DNA of 14,508 nucleotides from CAYHWW01 sp964360145 (GTDB taxonomy: Bacteria > Bdellovibrionota > UBA1018 > CAYHWW01): contig CAYHWW010000081.1 in the NCBI GenBank assembly GCA_964360145.1, forward strand, positions 1 through 14,508, written 5' to 3'. Below, one piece after another: positions 5,641 to 13,924 of this stretch. The number at the start of each line of letters is the position of its first letter. The first letter of the stretch is position 1. The translations under genes and the position numbers were made by a program. The notes below the pieces were generated by a model. That model made no database searches. It saw only the letters and a program-made list of their open reading frames with translations, and was not told where the DNA came from.

Positions 5641-6912
5641 ATGCCACTGAAAGCTGCCCTCAAGGCCCCCTGGGGGTTTTTGCCCCTGCTATTCTTGGTC
5701 CCTTTCTTTCTCATCCTCTCGAGGACCCCTCGGTCCGAAGACGAGAATTACTCCATCATCAACGGTCGCAATATCCTGACCGCATTGGTTTCTAAAGATC
5801 AGGCATTTAAGAAAGAAGCAGCGGAATTCGATGCCATCATGGGTATTGGCACCGTGGTGACCTTACCCGTTGGCGCAGCCTTCATGGCCTCCCACAATGT
5901 GATCATCGCCCGCCTGGCCCTCACGCTCTACGTTCTCCTCTACTGGTTCTCCCTGGTGCTTTGCTTTCAGTCTTTCTGCGCCCGCTTCGCGCCAACGGTG
6001 CGCTGGAAGCCCTGGGAATTCACCGTCATGGCCCTCACCATGCTTTTTTTCGTCCAGGGAGTGCCCGGCAGCTACCTTTCCCAGAGCATCGCCATGGGGG
6101 AATATCCCGGCGCGACCTTCTTCGCCCTTTCCCTGGCTCTGCTTTTCCGAGGGAAGCTGACCTGGTCCGTGGTGGCCTATTCCCTCTGTCTCTGCGCGAA
6201 ACTCCACTTCCTGCTCTATGCGCCGCTCCTCTTCTTCGCGGTGGCTCACCAGTCTTTGCCAGCCTCCCAGCGGCAGCCACGGTCTCTCCTCCGGCGCATG
6301 GTGCTTTATGGCAGCATTTTCGCCATCATTCCCATCCTCATTCAAGCCATGAAGATCCTGGCCTTCGGCTGGCCTGCTTATGCCGCGGCGTGGAAATCCT
6401 ACGGGGATTTTTTCATCCACAAATCCGGCAGTGGGCTGGGCAGCCATGACCCCAGGTTCACCCTCGCCGTAAATGAATGGCCCCATTATAGCTGGCGGGA
6501 GAAAGCCTACTTCATGCTCGGAGTCTTCACCCCTGTTTTAGCGGTGCTCTATTATGGCCGCAAACACCGCCGGAGCAGCCCATGGATGCTGCTTGCCGCC
6601 ATGTCGATTGTGATCCTGGTGGGCGCCTCCCATTGGTGGTTCATCAGTGTGGTGCAGTGGTGGCGCTGGACCCATTATTTTTTGATTCCTGGCTACGCCA
6701 TCGGCATCTTCACGGCAGTGTTGGAAACATGGAAACTTGCTCGGCACAGGGGGCAAGCTCTGCTTAAAATAGCGCCTTGGATCCTGCTAACCGTGGCAAG
6801 CTACGTACAAATCCGGCAAACCATCGTCGGTACGTGGCAAAACACCAAAACATTAACCCCGGCCCAGCGAACCTTCATTGATTGGAAAAGCCCGTCCCGC
6901 GTGGGACCATAG
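5641..6912 (+). CDS. Polytopic membrane protein, putative GT-C glycosyltransferase
   Basis: A 423-aa very hydrophobic protein with roughly ten membrane segments. The first helix (about residues 12-28) is followed by a loop with SEDENY at 32-37. An acidic motif in the first periplasmic loop is characteristic of GT-C glycosyltransferases (ArnT/PMT-like), which use polyprenyl-phosphate sugars. GEYPGATFF in the middle, a charged loop rich in His/Trp near 270-285, and WWRWTH near 340 could contribute to a substrate site. The ATG at 5641 has GGA 6 nt upstream. It is the first gene of the plus-strand operon, 12 bp before the amidotransferase. Next to a GtrB-like gene, transfer of a lipid-linked sugar on the periplasmic side is plausible. 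A Wzy-type polymerase is the main alternative; the sequence alone does not settle it. Confidence 0.6.
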   Translation: MPLKAALKAPWGFLPLLFLVPFFLILSRTPRSEDENYSIINGRNILTALVSKDQAFKKEAAEFDAIMGIGTVVTLPVGAAFMASHNVIIARLALTLYVLLYWFSLVLCFQSFCARFAPTVRWKPWEFTVMALTMLFFVQGVPGSYLSQSIAMGEYPGATFFALSLALLFRGKLTWSVVAYSLCLCAKLHFLLYAPLLFFAVAHQSLPASQRQPRSLLRRMVLYGSIFAIIPILIQAMKILAFGWPAYAAAWKSYGDFFIHKSGSGLGSHDPRFTLAVNEWPHYSWREKAYFMLGVFTPVLAVLYYGRKHRRSSPWMLLAAMSIVILVGASHWWFISVVQWWRWTHYFLIPGYAIGIFTAVLETWKLARHRGQALLKIAPWILLTVASYVQIRQTIVGTWQNTKTLTPAQRTFIDWKSPSRVGP

Positions 6913-6924
6913 GACCAAAGACGT

Positions 6925-8883
6925 ATGTGCGGTATTTTCGGCGTCATTCTCAAAGACAAAACCAGCTGGTCCGTGAATGACTTCCATCACGATATGGAAC
7001 AGCTTTGCATGCTCTCCGAGCGGCGTGGCAAAGATGCCACGGGCCTCGTGGTCCATGCGGGCGATGACGTTTCCATCTTGCGCCGGGGCGGCAACGCCCG
7101 GCAAATGATCCAAGACCCCCGCTTTTCTCGCGCCATCCAAGAGGGTTTCAAGCTCTCCGGCTCCGCCCTGGGGGTCATGGGCCATTGCCGACTGGTGACC
7201 AACGGATCCATGGGCCTGGAAGACAACAACCAACCCATCGTGGCGGGCCCCCTCATCGGCATCCACAACGGTATTGTGACCAATGCGGATCGCCTTATTC
7301 CCGGTGAAGGCCCTGATGTCTCCGCGGAAAATCGCGCCACCGTCGAGAGCGTGTGGGCGGAAAGCGATACCAAGGCACTGTTCACCCGCATGACTCAACA
7401 CCTTGGGGAGTCGGGAAACCTCCAACATGCTGCCGCCGAAACGTTCAATGAGATCATCGGCTCCGCCAGCATCGCCGTGTTCCAGCCTGAGAAACAAACG
7501 CTGCTCCTGGCGTCCAACACCGGATCCCTCTTCTATCTATACTCTGAAAAATCCGGCGTTCTCATCTTCGCTTCGGAGAAAATGATCCTTGAGCACTTCA
7601 GCGCCAAATCACGCCTGGTGCCAAAACTTGAAGGCCCCGTTCTTCACCAGCTGAAGGCGCAGCATGGTCTCAGCACGGACTTCGCCCTGTCCCATTTCAA
7701 GGTTTTCGACATGGTCACGGCCCGCCAAAGTCCACCGACGCCCTCCAGCGAGCCCTCCCACAAGTATCAAGTGAAGGCGTTGCGCTCCGACGTCAAAAAC
7801 CTGAAACGCTGCACCAAGTGCATCCTGCCTCACACTTACCCGCTCATCACCTTTGATGGGATGGGCATATGCAACTACTGCCACCGCCACGCAAAACAGG
7901 TCACCCATGGGGAAAAAGCCCTGGAACAGTTCCTCTCGAAGTTTCGCTCCAAGGATGGCAGCCCCGATTGCCTCGTGGGCTTAAGCGGGGGCCGTGACAG
8001 CTGCTATGGCATCCATCTGCTCAAAACCAAATACGGCATGAACCCCATCGCCTACACCTTTGACTGGGGCCTCACCACCGACACCTCCCGGCGCAATCAG
8101 GCCAAGGTCTGCGGCAAGCTGGGCATCGAGCACATCCTCCGGGCACCGGACATCCAGAAAAAACGGGGCTACGTCCGAAAAAACGTCCACGCCTTCCTGA
8201 AGAGCCCTCACATGGGCATGGTGCCCCTCTTCATGGCCGGCGACAAAGACTTCTATCACTTTGGTCGCCAGCTTCGGGACGAGAACAAGCTGCCGCTGAC
8301 GGTGTTCTGCTCGGGCCACACCCTTGAGCAGCGGGATTTCATGACGGGCTTCTGTGGGGTCGACGAGGACATCTCAAACAACAAGCGCCTCTACAAGTTT
8401 TCCACGGCCAACAAGATCAAGCTCGCCGCCTTCTATTCTTTTCAATATCTGAAGAACCCCGCCTACATCAATGCGTCCCTCGCCGACAGCGTCCGGGCCT
8501 TTCTCTACAGCTTCGTGAGCCGCGACGACTTCCTGTACCTCTTCGAATACCTGCCCTGGAACGAGGCTGTCATCGAGAAGCTCCTGAACGAGGAGTACAA
8601 CTGGGAAGCTGATAAAAAATACGGCAAAAACCAGTGGCGCATGGGTGATGGGCAGACTGCTTTCACCAACTACATCTACTACACCGTGGCGGGCTTCTCG
8701 GAGTTCGATAACTTCCGCGCCAATCAGATCCGCGAAGGCATGCTCAACCGGGACGAGGCCCTGCGGCTGGTAGCCCACGACAACGAGCCCAAGTGGGACA
8801 CGCTGAACTACTTCAGCCACGTCATCGGCATCAACTTGGATGAAGTGTTGCGGGACATCAACAACATCCCCAAACTCTATTGA
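6925..8883 (+). CDS. Two-domain sugar amidotransferase: class II (Ntn) glutaminase fused to WbpG/PseA-type N-acetyl sugar amidotransferase
   Basis: A 652-aa protein. Residues 1-~240 are a class II glutamine amidotransferase: MCGIFGVI with nucleophile Cys2, RRGKDATGLV (33-42), NNQP (101-104), GIHNGIVTN (112-120) and ESDTKALF (146-153). After a linker, residues ~290-652 match the N-acetyl sugar amidotransferase family: a Cys4 site (Cys296, 299, 316, 319), the ATP-pyrophosphatase loop SGGRDS (354-359), then NQWRMGDGQTAFTNYIYYTV and SNQ-type FRANQIREGML. The glutaminase would release ammonia, which the ATP-using domain would place on an activated acetamido group of a sugar nucleotide. Known WbpG-type enzymes rely on separate HisH/HisF-like partners; here the ammonia source appears built in. 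It lies 12 bp after the membrane protein, and its TGA overlaps the flippase ATG (TGATG). Cytoplasmic. The exact product, amidine or amine, is not determinable. Confidence 0.9.
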   Translation: MCGIFGVILKDKTSWSVNDFHHDMEQLCMLSERRGKDATGLVVHAGDDVSILRRGGNARQMIQDPRFSRAIQEGFKLSGSALGVMGHCRLVTNGSMGLEDNNQPIVAGPLIGIHNGIVTNADRLIPGEGPDVSAENRATVESVWAESDTKALFTRMTQHLGESGNLQHAAAETFNEIIGSASIAVFQPEKQTLLLASNTGSLFYLYSEKSGVLIFASEKMILEHFSAKSRLVPKLEGPVLHQLKAQHGLSTDFALSHFKVFDMVTARQSPPTPSSEPSHKYQVKALRSDVKNLKRCTKCILPHTYPLITFDGMGICNYCHRHAKQVTHGEKALEQFLSKFRSKDGSPDCLVGLSGGRDSCYGIHLLKTKYGMNPIAYTFDWGLTTDTSRRNQAKVCGKLGIEHILRAPDIQKKRGYVRKNVHAFLKSPHMGMVPLFMAGDKDFYHFGRQLRDENKLPLTVFCSGHTLEQRDFMTGFCGVDEDISNNKRLYKFSTANKIKLAAFYSFQYLKNPAYINASLADSVRAFLYSFVSRDDFLYLFEYLPWNEAVIEKLLNEEYNWEADKKYGKNQWRMGDGQTAFTNYIYYTVAGFSEFDNFRANQIREGMLNRDEALRLVAHDNEPKWDTLNYFSHVIGINLDEVLRDINNIPKLY

Positions 8884-10112
8884 TGACGTCGCGGAAATAC
8901 TATTCAGACACCGCATGGAACTTTGGCGCCTTCGGCGTCCAGGCCGTGAGCGGCGCGGCACTCAATCTCTTGCTCATGAGATTCGCCGGACCCGGCACGC
9001 TGGGCGTCTTCAACCAGCTCTACGCCGTTTTCGTCATCACGGGCCAGCTGGCGGCCTTCGGTCTCCAGGACTCCTGTCAAAAACACGTGGCGGAATACGA
9101 TGATGACAACCGGGAAAAAAGCCGCATCATCGTCACGGGTCTTATCTGTGCCGCGCTAACGGGCCTCCTGGGCTCCCTCGTGCTTGCCGTGGCCGGGAAA
9201 TTCCTAGGCCGCGGCGTATTGTACCTCGCCCCTGGCGTGCTGTTCTTTGTCCTGAATAAGGCGGCACTTGCCATCTTGAACGGTGAGCGGCGCATGCGCA
9301 TCTATGCCATGGGGCAATCCCTACGGGCTCTCTTTGTGGTGGCGGGCTGCCTGCTGGTGGGCCTGACGGATTGGCCCAAACCCCTCATGGGCGCGGCATT
9401 CACCGTGAGCGAGGCGCTGCTCTTTCTCGTGCTCCTACCCACCTTCCTTCCCCATTTTGAAAAAGCCCCAGTCCTCGCGCCCTGGATCCGCCGCCACCTC
9501 GCCTTCGGCCTCCGCGCCCTACCCCACGGCTTCCTCACGGAAACCATGATTCGCATCGATGTCTTAGTCCTCTCTCTTTTCATGAGTGAGGCCCAGGTCG
9601 GCATCTACAGCTTCGTGGCATTCTTCTTGGAGGGTATCCTCCAGATTCCCCTCACCGTGCGCACCGTCACCAATCCCCTCTGGACGAAGATCGTGAAGCG
9701 CCGGGATCGGCGGGAGTTCTTCCAAACCGCTCGCCATGCCATCGCCACCAGTGGCTTCAGCACCTTGGCGGCAATCGCGGTGCTCCTCGCCCTCTTCCCC
9801 ACCCTGATCACTTATTTTCCCAAAACCGATGCCGTGGCGAGCTGGGAGTTGCTCAAGATCCTCATGGCGGGACTCGCTGTTTACGCCTTTTTCCTGCCCC
9901 TGGATCACCTTCTGCTGCAAGGAGGCAAGCCGGGCTGGCAGAGCGTGGCCATGGTCGTCACCACGGGGCTCAACGTCGCATTGAATTTCATCTTAATCCC
10001 CCGCCACGGCCTCAGCGGGGCGGCCATGGCCACCGCCATCGCCTTTGCCGCATCGGGGCCTATTCTCTGCATCATGGCTTACTTTACCTTGGCATCGAGG
10101 AGTCGCGTATGA
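8883..10112 (+). CDS. Wzx-type oligosaccharide flippase (polysaccharide transporter family, MOP superfamily)
   Basis: A 409-aa multi-helix protein whose N-terminus, YYSDTAWNFGAFGVQAVSG, followed by a run of hydrophobic segments to the C-terminus (ending ILCIMAYFTLASRSRV), is typical of O-antigen/teichoic-type flippases. Length and roughly twelve predicted helices fit the family. It would move undecaprenyl-diphosphate-linked repeat units from the cytoplasmic to the periplasmic face. The start is the ATG at 8883, sharing a base with the amidotransferase stop (TGATG). A TTG one codon earlier is unlikely. There is no clear ribosome site, so translation probably depends on coupling. The 3' end overlaps the methyltransferase ATG (ATGA). 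It is a key sign that the locus makes a lipid-linked glycan. Confidence 0.85.
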   Translation: MTSRKYYSDTAWNFGAFGVQAVSGAALNLLLMRFAGPGTLGVFNQLYAVFVITGQLAAFGLQDSCQKHVAEYDDDNREKSRIIVTGLICAALTGLLGSLVLAVAGKFLGRGVLYLAPGVLFFVLNKAALAILNGERRMRIYAMGQSLRALFVVAGCLLVGLTDWPKPLMGAAFTVSEALLFLVLLPTFLPHFEKAPVLAPWIRRHLAFGLRALPHGFLTETMIRIDVLVLSLFMSEAQVGIYSFVAFFLEGILQIPLTVRTVTNPLWTKIVKRRDRREFFQTARHAIATSGFSTLAAIAVLLALFPTLITYFPKTDAVASWELLKILMAGLAVYAFFLPLDHLLLQGGKPGWQSVAMVVTTGLNVALNFILIPRHGLSGAAMATAIAFAASGPILCIMAYFTLASRSRV

Positions 10113-10939
10113 AAGCGCACGACCAGGACATCTGCCAGTCCTGCGGACAACGGAGTCCCCAATGGACAGCGGCCTTTCCTGAGGTGGGCATCCGCCGCTG
10201 CGCCCACTGTGGAAGCCTGACTTTTTTTCCCCACAGTGCCCTGGATTTGGGCTCGCTCTACAGCCCCGAATACTTCCAAGGAGGCGAGTATTCCGACTAC
10301 CAAGGTCATCGCCGAGCCCATGAAGACTGTTTCCGCCGCAAGTGGAAGCTCATTCAAAGCCTCCTGCCCGGTGAGATCCGAGTTTTCGAAATGGGCTGCG
10401 CCTACGGCTTCTTCGTCAATTACGCCCGCACCCACGGCGCCAAGGAGGCCTTCGGCGTGGACGTGAGCCCTGAGATCATCGCCAAGGCCCAACAGAGCTT
10501 TGGCCCCCACTACGGCGTCGTACCCGCCGTTCCCCCCTTCAAGTATAATTGCCTCGTGGCCTGGGACGTGTGGGAACACCTAGAGCAGCCCCTCACTACC
10601 ATGGGCGAAAAGATAGCCCAGCTGGAACCTGGCGGCCTTTTCGCCTTCACCACCGTGGACTCTTCGTCCTTCGTCGCCCGCACGCGGGGAAGCCGGTGGC
10701 GTCAGATCCACCCCCCCCCCCCCAAGCACTAACCCACCAAACACGCCCACGAGAAGGGGATGAAGCACATGGGTCTCGAGGGCGTCCACCACTCTCACTT
10801 CGCCCAGAGCCGCGCACTAGAGATGTACCTCGATGCTGTAGGCATGGGCCGCTGGTTTCCTAAAATCGAGTGGCTTCGCAAACTCCCGGTGCCTTTGAAT
10901 CTCTTTGATATTCAGCTCATCATCGCCCGCAAGAAGTGA
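10109..10939 (+). pseudogene. SAM-dependent methyltransferase interrupted by an in-frame stop after a 13-C run
   Basis: From ATG 10109 (GAGGAG 6 nt upstream, ATGA overlap with the flippase) the frame encodes a zinc-ribbon-like Cys pair set (Cys9, 12, 31, 34), a SAM-binding FEMGCAYGFF at residues 93-102, Asp118, and DVWEHLEQP at 153-161: a class I methyltransferase. At codon 201 it reads HPPPPKH and stops at TAA 10730-10732, directly after C x13 at 10711-10723. The same frame reopens at once (PTKHAHEKGMKHMGLEGV) and runs to TGA 10937-10939, ending PLNLFDIQLIIARKK, a normal end for this family. Relatives usually have HPP-H-x-YF-[ST] here, so about six codons seem scrambled with no net length change. 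Either a real nonsense lesion or a base-calling/assembly error around the homopolymer. If intact, the enzyme would be about 276 aa and O- or C-methylate a sugar. Confidence 0.8.
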
Positions 10940-10946
10940 GGGCCCC

Positions 10947-11951
10947 TCAAACATTGTAGATGGAGGACTTGAACCTCTCGGGGTGGCTGCGGATGAACTC
11001 CACGGTCTTGCCGAGACCCTCGGTCAGCGTCGTGCGAGGCTCCCAGTGGCAAACCTCCCGAGCCAGGTCCCGATTGCAGATGAGCTTGTACACTTCGCTG
11101 TTCGCGGGCCGGTGGCGCTGGGGGTCATCGGCCACGGACACTTTGCCCTTCAAGCCTAAGACATCAACGATTTTCCCAGCGATTTCGCCGATGGTGATGC
11201 CTTCGCCGTAACCAAAGTTGATGGTTTTTCCCACGGCGCCATCACTCAGAGCGATGGAGAGGAACCCTTCCACTGTGTCCGCGACAAAAGTAAAGTCCCG
11301 CACCGGCGTCAGGGAGCCCAGGCGAACTTCATGGGCGCCCGCCAGGGCCTGGGAAATAATGGTGGGTATCACCGCCCGAGCCGACTGCCGGGGACCATAG
11401 GTATTGAAGGGCCGCATGGTGGTCACAGGTAGGTTGAAAGCGAGGTGATAGCTCTCCGCCATTTTGTCAGCGCCGATCTTGCTCGCGGAATAGGGCGATT
11501 GGCCCTGAAGCGGGTGCTTCTCGTCGATGGGCGTGTAAATGGCAGTGCCGTAAGTCTCCGAGGTGGAGGTGTGAATCACGCGTTTCACGGCGTGTTTACG
11601 ACAGGCTTCCAGCACGTTCAGCGTGCCCGAAATGTTGGTCTCCACGTAGCTCAGCGGCGCTTGGTACGAATAAGGAATGGCGATGAGGGCCGCCAAGTGG
11701 AAGACGTAGTCGCAGCCCGCCACACCCTTCTCCACGCTGAAGGGGTCCCGCACGTCGCCGGAATAGATCTCGATGGATTTCAAAATATCAGCGGGTAACA
11801 ACTCCAAGTTCCCCCAGCTATTGAAGGAATTGTAGAGCACCATGGCCCGCAGATCGGCGCCTTCACGAACCAAGGCCTCCACGAGGTGGCTGCCGATGAA
11901 GCCCTCAGCGCCGGTGATGAATACTTTTTTGCCTTTGAATCTGGAAGCCAT
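10947..11951 (-). CDS. legB: LegB-type NAD-dependent sugar-nucleotide 4,6-dehydratase
   Basis: A 334-aa extended SDR from ATG 11951. It shows GAEGFIG (14-20), HLAALIAIPYSYQAP, the dehydratase active-site STSETYGTA (129-137, Glu132), Tyr154/Lys158 in YSASK, FNTYGPRQSARAVIPTIISQ at about 182-200 and LGSLTPVRDFTFV at 211-223. The last two blocks are characteristic of LegB, which in Campylobacter dehydrates GDP-GlcNAc to the 4-keto-6-deoxy form on the way to legionaminic acid. The frame is open back to 12026, but that stretch is the upstream gene in another frame. ATG 11951 follows the upstream stop by 8 nt with AGG 7 nt before it. Last gene of the right minus-strand operon, convergent with the methyltransferase only 7 bp away. 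No LegC aminotransferase is visible. Specificity (GDP or UDP) is inferred from family. Confidence 0.87.
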   Translation of the reverse strand: MASRFKGKKVFITGAEGFIGSHLVEALVREGADLRAMVLYNSFNSWGNLELLPADILKSIEIYSGDVRDPFSVEKGVAGCDYVFHLAALIAIPYSYQAPLSYVETNISGTLNVLEACRKHAVKRVIHTSTSETYGTAIYTPIDEKHPLQGQSPYSASKIGADKMAESYHLAFNLPVTTMRPFNTYGPRQSARAVIPTIISQALAGAHEVRLGSLTPVRDFTFVADTVEGFLSIALSDGAVGKTINFGYGEGITIGEIAGKIVDVLGLKGKVSVADDPQRHRPANSEVYKLICNRDLAREVCHWEPRTTLTEGLGKTVEFIRSHPERFKSSIYNV

Positions 11952-11959
11952 AACCCAAC

Positions 11960-12826
11960 CTAATCGCCGAAGCTGCGGGCCGCAAGGTCTTCCACGGACT
12001 GTTTGAGGGTCTTCCGAGGGCTCCATTGGCAGTCTTTGTGGATTTTATCCAAACTGCCCCAGGACCGGGAGGTCCCGGTGGAGCGGGACTCCAGGGGGCG
12101 GCTGACCACCTCCACGGTAAGGCCCGACGCGTCGATGAGCATGCCCAGTAAATCCGCCATGGCCACGGGCAGGCCGGAGCAGATGTTGTAGATTTCGCCC
12201 TTTTGGCCCCGTTGGGACAGAAGATGGAGAGCCCCCAGGACATCGGTGATGTCCACGTAGTCTCTGAGGGCGGTGAGATCCCCCACTTCGAGACGGGGCG
12301 GTTGACGCCCCTCTTTGATGGCTTGGAGTTGGCTAGCGAAGGCACCCAGCGCCATGGTGGCGGGAATTTCAGGGCCGATGATATTGAAAATGCGACCTAC
12401 CACCACGTCCTGGCCCCGGGCGGCCCAGGCCAGAGCGGTCTTTGTTTGCTGAAGCTTCGACAGGCCGTAGAGGCCCGAGGGCTGGGGGGGCGAGGTCTCG
12501 GTGAAACCAGATGTCGCACCCGCGGGCAGAGTGCCATACTCCGCGGCGGACCCGGGCACCACCACTCGCGGGGTGAGGCGTGCCCCCGCCAGCGTGGCAA
12601 AGAGGGATTCCGTGAGAGCCACATTGCTCGCGTTCAATTCCTCAGCGCTGCCACTAGTGCGACCGGCGCAATGAAACACCATGCGGGGCCGCGCTTCTTT
12701 GAGTTGGAGTAAATCGCAGGCGGGATCATCAATGACGCGCACTCCCGCGGTGCGGAGGGCGGCGCTCAAGCGCGAACCCAAGTAACCGCCAGCGCCGGTG
12801 ATGTAGGCGACATCAGCGGATTTCAA
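11960..12826 (-). CDS. NAD-dependent epimerase/reductase, GDP-6-deoxymannose reductase (Rmd)-like
   Basis: A 288-aa extended SDR: GAGGYLG at residues 11-17, VFHCAGRT at about 50-57, PGSAAEYG with Ser93, Tyr120/Lys124 in YGLSK, GRIFNIIGP at 144-152, then RDYVDITDV and GEIYNICSG. RDYvDv.Dv and the G-E-x-YNIcsG block are typical of Rmd-like 4-keto-reductases and related epimerases acting on GDP- or dTDP-sugars. The start is a TTG at 12826: it overlaps the upstream TGA (TTGA), has AAGGG 8 nt upstream, and puts the Rossmann strand at the normal distance from the N-terminus. It sits between GT4 and legB and is cotranscribed with them, so it may act on the product of a dehydratase in the same operon. 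The substrate is not resolved. Confidence 0.82.
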   Translation of the reverse strand: MKSADVAYITGAGGYLGSRLSAALRTAGVRVIDDPACDLLQLKEARPRMVFHCAGRTSGSAEELNASNVALTESLFATLAGARLTPRVVVPGSAAEYGTLPAGATSGFTETSPPQPSGLYGLSKLQQTKTALAWAARGQDVVVGRIFNIIGPEIPATMALGAFASQLQAIKEGRQPPRLEVGDLTALRDYVDITDVLGALHLLSQRGQKGEIYNICSGLPVAMADLLGMLIDASGLTVEVVSRPLESRSTGTSRSWGSLDKIHKDCQWSPRKTLKQSVEDLAARSFGD

Positions 12827-13917
12827 TGGAGCAACCCTTCATAGATGGATTCCAGACGGTCAAAGCAGCGTTTTCTATCCGCGTGATCCATGATGTAGGC
12901 CCGGGCGTTCCCTTCGTAGGTGGTTTTTGCGCCGGAGTGAAGCGCGAAAGCCTGGCCCAGGCACTCCGTGACGGCTTCGACGGTGAGAGCGGTGAGAAAA
13001 CCCGTGCGACCGGCCTTGATCCAATCCCGGCTGCCTTCAGTGTCCGCGGCGAGCACGACGCGGCTGCAGGCCATGGCTTCCTGTACGGTGACGGGGGCGC
13101 CGTCACTGACGGAGAGGGAGACAACGAGGTCCGCGGCGGAAAAAGCCTCGGACATTTCAGCTGGCGGCAACGACTCGATCCATAGGACCTGGGCGGCGAT
13201 GCCCAACTCTTGGGCACGCTGGGCGAGAGCTTCCTCATAGCCCGGGGTGACGCTGAATCTTTTCAAGAGCAGCTTTGCTCCCCGTGGCTTGAATCGCCCA
13301 AAGGCCTCGAGGAGCAGATGATGGTTGTAGCTGGGCTGCAAAGCCCGGGGACTGAAGATCAAAGTCTCGTCATCACCAACGCCCAGGCGTCGGCGGAATG
13401 CGTCGCGGGCTTTTTCATCAAAGCGGAACAGCGCCGTGTCCACCCCCCATTGGAAGACCTGGGCCCGGGCGCAATCCGGTGAGGTTTCCAAACACCGACG
13501 CCTCAGGTGCTCCGACACCGGCAAGAGCAGGTCCGCATTGCGCAGTACGGATCGCACCAGGCATCGATTCAGCAGAGAACGGCCAGGATCCAGCCAGATA
13601 TCATCGCCCCAAACCGAGGCTACGTGGGGATGACGCCCGGCGAGGAGGGCCAGCACACCGCCGTAAGTGAGGTAGTGGGAGTGAACGATATCAGGCGCGA
13701 AATGAGCCACCGCTCGGCGGACCTCCAGGGCCTTCCTCAGCCAGGAGGCATCAGACTTGATGTAGTGGTAAATCACTCCCTCGATTTCAGGCCGCGCACG
13801 GTAGCGGTCTCCGGAAACCACTACTACCCGATGACCCCTCTTCAGCAGCTCAAAGGCCACGCTGGAGATGTGCTGGGATCCGGCATCACCGATGATGACT
13901 ATTTTGGATTGCCGCAC
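12823..13917 (-). CDS. Family 4 glycosyltransferase (GT-B fold)
   Basis: A 364-aa GT4-like protein. The N-terminal domain has SKIVIIGDAGSQH, then PDIVHSHYLTYGG at about 75-87 and SVWGDDIWLDPGRS. The C-terminal domain contains SPRALQPSYNHHLLLEAF (189-206) and the nucleotide-sugar binding block SVSDGAPVTVQEAMA at 269-282, equivalent to the family's E-x7-E region with Glu280. It transfers a sugar from an NDP donor in the cytoplasm. The start is GTG 13917, seven nt after the PseB-like stop; GAAG 5 nt upstream is a modest ribosome site. The stop codon overlaps the TTG start of the next gene. Donor and acceptor are unknown; the operon context suggests a deoxy-amino sugar donor. Confidence 0.9.
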   Translation of the reverse strand: MRQSKIVIIGDAGSQHISSVAFELLKRGHRVVVVSGDRYRARPEIEGVIYHYIKSDASWLRKALEVRRAVAHFAPDIVHSHYLTYGGVLALLAGRHPHVASVWGDDIWLDPGRSLLNRCLVRSVLRNADLLLPVSEHLRRRCLETSPDCARAQVFQWGVDTALFRFDEKARDAFRRRLGVGDDETLIFSPRALQPSYNHHLLLEAFGRFKPRGAKLLLKRFSVTPGYEEALAQRAQELGIAAQVLWIESLPPAEMSEAFSAADLVVSLSVSDGAPVTVQEAMACSRVVLAADTEGSRDWIKAGRTGFLTALTVEAVTECLGQAFALHSGAKTTYEGNARAYIMDHADRKRCFDRLESIYEGLLH

Positions 13918-13924
13918 AAAGGCT

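Noticed and set aside
10711..10723. The 13-C run as a phase-variation (contingency) switch for the methyltransferase
   Set aside because: The frames before and after the tract are already the same and the TAA at 10730 is in that frame. Changing the tract by one or two C moves translation into frames that do not reach the family C-terminus, and changing it by three keeps the stop. No tract length alone restores the full protein.
10760..10939. The methyltransferase C-terminal fragment as an independent small gene starting at ATG 10760 or 10769
   Set aside because: AAGGGG upstream is fortuitously placed, but the peptide is plainly the tail of the methyltransferase fold and has no stand-alone function that I recognise.
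11952..12026. Extra 25-residue N-terminal extension of LegB
   Set aside because: It overlaps the upstream epimerase gene, does not resemble LegB, and ATG 11951 gives the usual start just before the first Rossmann strand.
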